The notes below the pieces were generated by a model, which was not told where the DNA came from, made no database searches, and was given only the letters and a program-made list of their open reading frames with translations. From Psychrobacter sp. AH5 (lineage in GTDB: Bacteria; Pseudomonadota; Gammaproteobacteria; Pseudomonadales; Moraxellaceae): 64,000 nucleotides of DNA. Numbering within the stretch: position 1 is the stretch's first letter; every line of letters starts with the position of its first letter. The position numbers and the translations under genes were made by a program. Where the stretch lies: NCBI RefSeq assembly GCF_040371085.1, contig NZ_JAMBMT010000001.1, positions 744,001-808,000 of the forward strand. The letters are read 5' to 3'. Below, piece by piece: positions 59,181 through 64,000 of the stretch.

Positions 59181-59719
59181 TTAAGCTTAAATTAGCTTTT
59201 CATCACTTTATTAGCAACCGCTCACATCGTCCATTTTTGTAGACTCATTCTAGAGTCTATGTCGTTTTATCTCGCTGTTTTATCCCTTGATTTTTACTAG
59301 TCTAAGCCCTATATAGTTTATAAGGGCTGGGCTTGTAGAGTCCATATTATTCATAAAATCATACTTATTACCGCAATTTTATTCAGCTCATAGCTAGCAA
59401 AGCTTCTATTTGTATCTATTATCTATCTACCTTTATTATCAACTTCTATTTTGTTATCAATCAGCGTTTAGATGGCTGATGGTAGCTTGCTTGTCTCACG
59501 GCTAATATGCTTTGATACATTTTAGTAGCGGTTAAAAGATTGACTATCTACTACTATCATGTTGATATGAATAAAAGCGAATAATATTCTAACTAGTCCA
59601 AATAATAGCCATTATCTATCAACAACCCTATCATTTGCGCTTGAACAATCTTGATATCGCCCTAATTTATCAGTTAAGCTATTAAATTATAAAGAGTTAT
59701 ACAACCGTAGGAATTCGTT
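59181..59719. other. Long intergenic region between clpS and clpA
   Basis: A 539-base gap with no convincing gene. TAGACTC/GAGTCTA forms a 7-bp hairpin (59240-59259) followed by a T-rich stretch, a weak terminator candidate for clpS. AGCCCT/AGGGCT (59305-59328) is a second hairpin without a T-run. Near clpA, TTGAAC (59641-59646) and TAATTT (59663-59668) are a weak promoter pair. The length suggests clpA has its own promoter. Confidence 0.4.
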
Positions 59720-62290
59720 ATGTTAAGTCGTCATCTTGAAGTCTCTTTACGTTTAGCAATGACGCTTGCGCGCCAAAAATCGCATGAGTATCTCACTGTT
59801 GAGCACTTACTACTAGCGCTGCTTGAGAACACTCACGCAGCTAATACGCTGACTGCTTGTAACGCTAATGTCTCAAGTTTACGTACTGAGCTTGAGGCTT
59901 ATATTAATAAGCATACGCCAACGGTAGATGTAAACTTAGAGCAGTCCCCGCAGCCAACCCAAAGCTTTGATCGTATCTTGCAGCGAGCCATCTTCCATGT
60001 ACAATCTATCGGCGGTGGCCGCTTGGTGGAAGGCTCAGATATTTTAGTGTCTATGTTCTCTGAGCATGATACTTATGCGGTTTATTTGCTCAAAAAGCAG
60101 GGCATCAGTCGTTTAGAGTTGACCCAATATCTCTCGCATGGTCAAGATAAAGACGAGCCAGCTGAGTCGCGTACCATGACCGGCGATCGTCGTAGTGCTT
60201 CTGAGAAAACGAGCAAAGATCCGTTAGTAGAATTTGCTACTAATCTAAACCAGCGTGCTGCCGAGGGCAAAACAGATCCGCTCATTGGCCGTGCTCCTGA
60301 GATTGAGCGTACTGCACAAGTATTATGCCGTCGCCGCAAAAACAACCCATTGTTGGTGGGCGAGCCAGGTGTAGGTAAGACCTCTATCGCTGAGGGTCTT
60401 GCGTGGTTAATTATCAATGATAAAGCGCCAAAACCGCTTAATGGCTGTGTCATCTACAGTTTAGATATTGGCTCGTTAATTGCGGGCACTAAGTATCGCG
60501 GTGATTTTGAAAAACGTATGAAGTCGCTACTTGATGCGTTGAAGAAAAAGCCAAATGCTATCTTGTTCATTGATGAGATCCACATGATTATTGGTGCAGG
60601 CTCCTCTATGAGCAGCAATATGGATGTCTCTAACCTAATCAAGCCTGCGCTTGCTAATGGTGAGCTGCGCTGTATTGGGTCGACAACCTTTACCGAGTAT
60701 CGCCAAGTGTTCGAAAAAGATCACGCTTTATCACGCCGCTTCCAAAAGATTGATGTTAAAGAACCAAGCGTCGCTGACAGTATTGATATCTTGCGTGGTT
60801 TAAAGCCGCGTTACGAAGAGTTTCATAATGTTGAATACACTGATGAGGCTTTAGTTAGTGCGGTAGAGCTGTCATCCAAGCATATCCATGAGCGCTTCTT
60901 ACCAGACAAAGCGATTGATGTCATCGATGAAGCAGGGGCCTATAAGCGTTTAGGCGTGATCCCTGATGCCGAGGACATTCAAGCGGAAGAGAGCTTTATC
61001 GCTGATCTTGAACAAGATATGGACGATAGCGATTATGACGCTGAGATGGCTATTGGTGATGAAGCTGATATCGATAATGAGATGAGTGAGCAAGCCGCTT
61101 TAGCTAAATCCAATGATAAGTCTAAGACTGCCAAGCAAGCGACAGATTTTGATTATGCCGGTTCAGATAATGCCAAAAAAGCGCCAATCAAAATCGATGT
61201 CGCTGATATTGAAGCTATCGTAGCAAAACTAGCTCGCATTCCGCCCAAGTCAGTCTCTACCGATGATAAGAGTATTCTTGAGCACTTAGATCGTGATCTT
61301 AAGCACTTAGTCTTTGGTCAAAATGAGGCGATTGAGAATCTAGCCGATGCTATTAAGTTATCACGTGCTGGTCTTAAAGCGCCTGACAAGCCTATTGGTT
61401 CCTTTATGTTTGCTGGTCCTACCGGTGTCGGTAAAACGGAAGTCTCGCGCCAGTTGGCTAACTTATTAGGCGTAGAGCTGGTGCGTTTTGATATGAGTGA
61501 GTATATGGAAGCACATACTGCCTCGCGTTTGATTGGTGCGCCTCCAGGGTATGTCGGTTACGATCAAGGTGGATTACTCACTGAAAAGATTAATCAGCAC
61601 CCTCATTGTGTTTTGTTATTAGATGAGATCGAAAAAGCGCATCCTGATGTCTTTAACTTGTTATTACAGGTTATGGATCATGGTACCTTGACTGATAATA
61701 ACGGCCGCGTAGCTATCTTTAAACAAGTCATTATTATTATGACTACTAACGTTGGTGCTGATAGTATCAGTCGCTCATCGATGGGCTTTACCGAGCAAGA
61801 CCACAGCCGCGATAACACTGAGGCACTCAAGCGTGTGTTTACTCCTGAATTCCGTAACCGTCTAGATGCGATTATTCAGTTCAATGCGCTAGATCCTTCG
61901 GTAGTGACCTCTGTGGTTGATAAGTTCCTGGTTGAGCTACAAGTACAGCTTGATGATAAGCAAGTGACGCTTGAGATTGATGACGAGGTACGCGATTATC
62001 TAGCGGATAAAGGTTATGATCGTTTGATGGGCGCGCGTCCTATGCAGCGCTTGATACAAGATGAGATCAAAAAGCCATTAGCAAGCATGATCTTGTTTGG
62101 TGATCTCGTCAATGGCGGAGTGGTGCATCTAACCTTAGAGCCTAAAGAAGAGGCGCAGGACGCTGATACGGTTAAGCTTGGTAAGAGTAACGAGAAGTCT
62201 TCTGAAAAAGGCTCCTCGGATAGCCGCATTATTCTGACTGTGGTTGAAACTCATGAGCCGCGCTCAGATTCTGAATCTGTCGCTAGCTAG
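59720..62290 (+). CDS. clpA: ATP-dependent Clp protease ATP-binding subunit ClpA, with acidic insertion
   Basis: Hexameric AAA+ unfoldase that feeds ClpP. It has 856 residues, about 100 more than E. coli. An N-terminal Clp-N domain (1-145), D1 with Walker [10 protein letters not shown] (214-222) and Walker B FIDEIH (283-288), and D2 with Walker [10 protein letters not shown] (566-574) and [11 protein letters not shown]. Between D1 and D2, residues about 412-490 are an Asp/Glu-rich insert ([21 protein letters not shown]) not present in E. coli ClpA. A Ser-rich tail ends the protein. It follows clpS and is closed by a terminator. A TAGGA site precedes the ATG. Confidence 0.95.
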   Translation: MLSRHLEVSLRLAMTLARQKSHEYLTVEHLLLALLENTHAANTLTACNANVSSLRTELEAYINKHTPTVDVNLEQSPQPTQSFDRILQRAIFHVQSIGGGRLVEGSDILVSMFSEHDTYAVYLLKKQGISRLELTQYLSHGQDKDEPAESRTMTGDRRSASEKTSKDPLVEFATNLNQRAAEGKTDPLIGRAPEIERTAQVLCRRRKNNPLLVGEPGVGKTSIAEGLAWLIINDKAPKPLNGCVIYSLDIGSLIAGTKYRGDFEKRMKSLLDALKKKPNAILFIDEIHMIIGAGSSMSSNMDVSNLIKPALANGELRCIGSTTFTEYRQVFEKDHALSRRFQKIDVKEPSVADSIDILRGLKPRYEEFHNVEYTDEALVSAVELSSKHIHERFLPDKAIDVIDEAGAYKRLGVIPDAEDIQAEESFIADLEQDMDDSDYDAEMAIGDEADIDNEMSEQAALAKSNDKSKTAKQATDFDYAGSDNAKKAPIKIDVADIEAIVAKLARIPPKSVSTDDKSILEHLDRDLKHLVFGQNEAIENLADAIKLSRAGLKAPDKPIGSFMFAGPTGVGKTEVSRQLANLLGVELVRFDMSEYMEAHTASRLIGAPPGYVGYDQGGLLTEKINQHPHCVLLLDEIEKAHPDVFNLLLQVMDHGTLTDNNGRVAIFKQVIIIMTTNVGADSISRSSMGFTEQDHSRDNTEALKRVFTPEFRNRLDAIIQFNALDPSVVTSVVDKFLVELQVQLDDKQVTLEIDDEVRDYLADKGYDRLMGARPMQRLIQDEIKKPLASMILFGDLVNGGVVHLTLEPKEEAQDADTVKLGKSNEKSSEKGSSDSRIILTVVETHEPRSDSESVAS

Positions 62291-62312
62291 TTCAAGCTCC
62301 ATCTTTAGTAAT

Positions 62313-62347
62313 AAACGGTTATTCCTAACTATAGGGGTAGCCGTTTT
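62313..62347 (+). terminator. Intrinsic terminator after clpA
   Basis: AAACGGTTATTCC (62313-62325) pairs with GGGGTAGCCGTTT (62334-62345 region, several G-U pairs) and runs into a T-tract. Confidence 0.75.
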
Positions 62348-62500
62348 TTATGGCATTTATTCAACAACTGCTCTTTTAAATCTATAATGAAAAACAACAG
62401 ATATTTTTGTTACTCTTACTTTATCAGCAGTGCTCATTTGTAAATGTTCAACAGACCTTAATAAACAAAATTTACTAATAATTAAAAAGGTAAAATAACC

Positions 62501-63265
62501 ATGAATTTATTTGATGATTTATCAGACGATGACGTAGGTAGTCAGCCTACCACCAAAACCGCGGCCGAAAAAAAAGCTATTTTGGATAAAGTAAAGCTGC
62601 CAGAAGATTGGAAAAAGGCATTAGAAGATGAGCTGACCTCAACCAATATGGATGAGCTGCGCGAGTTTCTCAAACAAGCCTATCAATCAGGGGATAGTAT
62701 TTATCCGCCAGCTCCGCTAATGTTCAATGCGCTAAATTTGACACCACTGTCAAATGTAAAAGTCGTCATTTTAGGTCAAGATCCCTATCATGGCTCAGGA
62801 CAGGCGATGGGGTTATCTTTTTCAGTACCCAAAACTATTCCAAAGCCGCCCTCCCTAAATAATGTGCTAAAAGAGATGGCCAGTGACATAGGAACAACAC
62901 CCTCTAAACATGGCGATTTGACATATTGGGCGCAGCAAGGAGTGCTGCTATTAAACAGCTCGTTAACGGTCCGCGAGGGCGAGCCCAATAGCCATCAAAA
63001 CGCCGGTTGGGAGCAGTTCACTGATAAAGTTATCGATGTGGTTAATGAACAAACCGAGCACACGGTTTTTATCTTATGGGGTAGTAAAGCACAGAAAAAA
63101 GGCAAGTATATCGATACCGATAAGCATTTGATTTTGACTGCGGTGCATCCGTCACCACTCGCGGCAAATCGTGGTGGGTTTTTTGGTACTAAGCCTTTTT
63201 CTAAGACCAATGATTATCTAAAGCAGCATGGTCAAACGCCTATTGATTGGCAGCTGCCCCAGTAA
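62501..63265 (+). CDS. ung: Uracil-DNA glycosylase (family 1)
   Basis: Removes uracil from DNA at the start of base-excision repair. It has 254 residues. The water-activating motif GQDPYHG (about 92-98), the [10 protein letters not shown] segment, and the [14 protein letters not shown] loop are intact. A leader of about 25 charged residues precedes the domain. AAAAGGT lies before the ATG. Confidence 0.97.
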   Translation: MNLFDDLSDDDVGSQPTTKTAAEKKAILDKVKLPEDWKKALEDELTSTNMDELREFLKQAYQSGDSIYPPAPLMFNALNLTPLSNVKVVILGQDPYHGSGQAMGLSFSVPKTIPKPPSLNNVLKEMASDIGTTPSKHGDLTYWAQQGVLLLNSSLTVREGEPNSHQNAGWEQFTDKVIDVVNEQTEHTVFILWGSKAQKKGKYIDTDKHLILTAVHPSPLAANRGGFFGTKPFSKTNDYLKQHGQTPIDWQLPQ

Positions 63266-63317
63266 GCCGCTAGTCATGTAAGTAATCCCCTAGTGATCTA
63301 AATAATTTAAGTAAGCT

Positions 63318-63917
63318 ATGATAAATACCGATATTCAGCGATTATATTCTCTATCAGGTTTGTACACTCTACAGCCTTACCAGCAAACAATCTTGGGGGT
63401 AGTAGGCAACCAATTAGCTAATTGTCGCTTTTGGTCGCTTGCAGACTATCAGTGGATGCATTATGCCATTAACCTTGCTCGTCAAGGAGCTAAATATGGC
63501 GAGGTGCCAGTAGGGGCGGTACTTATCCATAATAATGCAATTATCGGTCAAGGGTTTAATCAGCCAATCGGTAAGCATGACGCCACTGCTCACGCTGAGA
63601 TTACTGCTATAAGGGAAGCTTGCCAAAGTCTTAATAATTATCGATTGCCTGCTAATACTACTTTATATGTGACTTTAGAGCCTTGTACCATGTGTGTTGG
63701 CGCTCTTATTCACGCGCGTTTGACTAGACTAGTTTACGCCGCTAATGAGCCGCGAGCGGGAATGGTTGGCAGTCAGATGAATCTACCTGAGCAGCCTTTT
63801 TATAATCACAATATAAAGGTGCAAAAAGGCTTATGTCTTGAGCACAGTAGTCAGTTACTAAAAGACTTTTTTCGTCAGCGAAGACAAGCCAAAAATAACA
63901 ACATAAGCATAAGTTGA
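63318..63917 (+). CDS. tadA: tRNA-specific adenosine deaminase TadA
   Basis: Converts adenosine-34 of tRNA-Arg(ACG) to inosine. It has 199 residues. Zinc site HAEITAI (HxE) and PCTMCVGAL (PCxxC) are intact; EVPVGAVL and the C-terminal SQLLKDFFRQRRQ helix match the family. About 45 N-terminal residues precede the usual start; an internal ATG near 63456 (MHYAINLARQG) is an alternative. It is 53 bases after ung. Confidence 0.93.
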   Translation: MINTDIQRLYSLSGLYTLQPYQQTILGVVGNQLANCRFWSLADYQWMHYAINLARQGAKYGEVPVGAVLIHNNAIIGQGFNQPIGKHDATAHAEITAIREACQSLNNYRLPANTTLYVTLEPCTMCVGALIHARLTRLVYAANEPRAGMVGSQMNLPEQPFYNHNIKVQKGLCLEHSSQLLKDFFRQRRQAKNNNISIS

Positions 63918-64000
63918 TCAGCGACTTATAGCGAAACGCAGCCTCTGTTAACAAGATATATGCCCTAAAACTAGTGGCATTGTTACTATCTTGCTATAAT
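63918..64000. other. Window end: no gene, possible -10 at the last bases
   Basis: The final six bases read TATAAT, which may be the -10 of a gene beyond the window. A matching -35 is not clear. No coding feature is seen. Confidence 0.25.

Noticed and set aside
59281..59335. Hairpin AGCCCT/AGGGCT in the clpS-clpA gap as a terminator
   Set aside because: There is no following T-run on either strand and the stem is interrupted by a bulge.

Overview
The window looks like a chromosomal segment of a gamma-proteobacterium of the Moraxellaceae, most probably Psychrobacter. This is inferred from moderate-to-low GC, gene content and several lineage-typical protein forms (a long ~480-residue GAPDH, a Nudix hydrolase fused to a ThiE-like domain, an lptD/surA block divergent from amgK-murU). 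It is gene-dense and almost wholly core chromosome. I see no insertion sequence, prophage, integron, CRISPR array, rRNA or tRNA gene.

Layout. 1-1.9 kb: nitrogen two-component pair ntrB-ntrC (minus strand, ntrC cut by the window edge). 2-15.1 kb: rimO, then the isoprenoid/envelope cluster pyrH-frr-uppS-cdsA-dxr-rseP-bamA-lpxD-fabZ-lpxA. 15.2-17.2 kb: an NSS sodium symporter with its 44-residue MetS-type small subunit. 17.3-21.9 kb: tgt, a SOUL-family protein, asd and a membrane-anchored EEP phosphatase/nuclease-like protein. 22.4-29.1 kb: surA and lptD (minus) divergent from amgK-murU (plus). 29.2-31.9 kb: cytochrome bd oxidase cydA-cydB plus a 38-residue DUF2474 protein. 32.3-36 kb: a large alpha/beta-hydrolase lipoprotein and an exported repeat-type protein of unknown role. 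36.2-38.3 kb: coq7 and an LplT-like MFS protein. 38.7-47.5 kb: tamA-tamB. 47.6-50.6 kb: a small hemP gene behind a Fur-type box, a Nudix-ThiE fusion and a lipocalin. 50.9-63.9 kb: GAPDH, obgE, proB, hemE, argC, a coiled-coil membrane protein, clpS, clpA, ung and tadA.

The dominant theme is cell-envelope construction. BamA, SurA, LptD, TamA/TamB and RseP assemble and police the outer membrane; LpxD, FabZ and LpxA start lipid A; UppS, CdsA and Dxr supply undecaprenyl carrier, CDP-diacylglycerol and isoprenoid precursors; AmgK-MurU recycle peptidoglycan sugars. The rest is housekeeping (translation, tRNA modification, repair, haem and amino-acid synthesis, respiration).

I did not find a clearly new multi-gene system. 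The most interesting observations are three very small genes that are easily missed (MetS-type subunit, DUF2474 protein, HemP with a 6-1-6 Fur-like palindrome), a TamA with a low-complexity insertion inside its POTRA/barrel junction, a ClpA with an acidic insertion between its two ATPase modules, a 175-codon open extension upstream of a lipocalin, and an orphan intrinsic terminator suggesting a small RNA near 22.1 kb.
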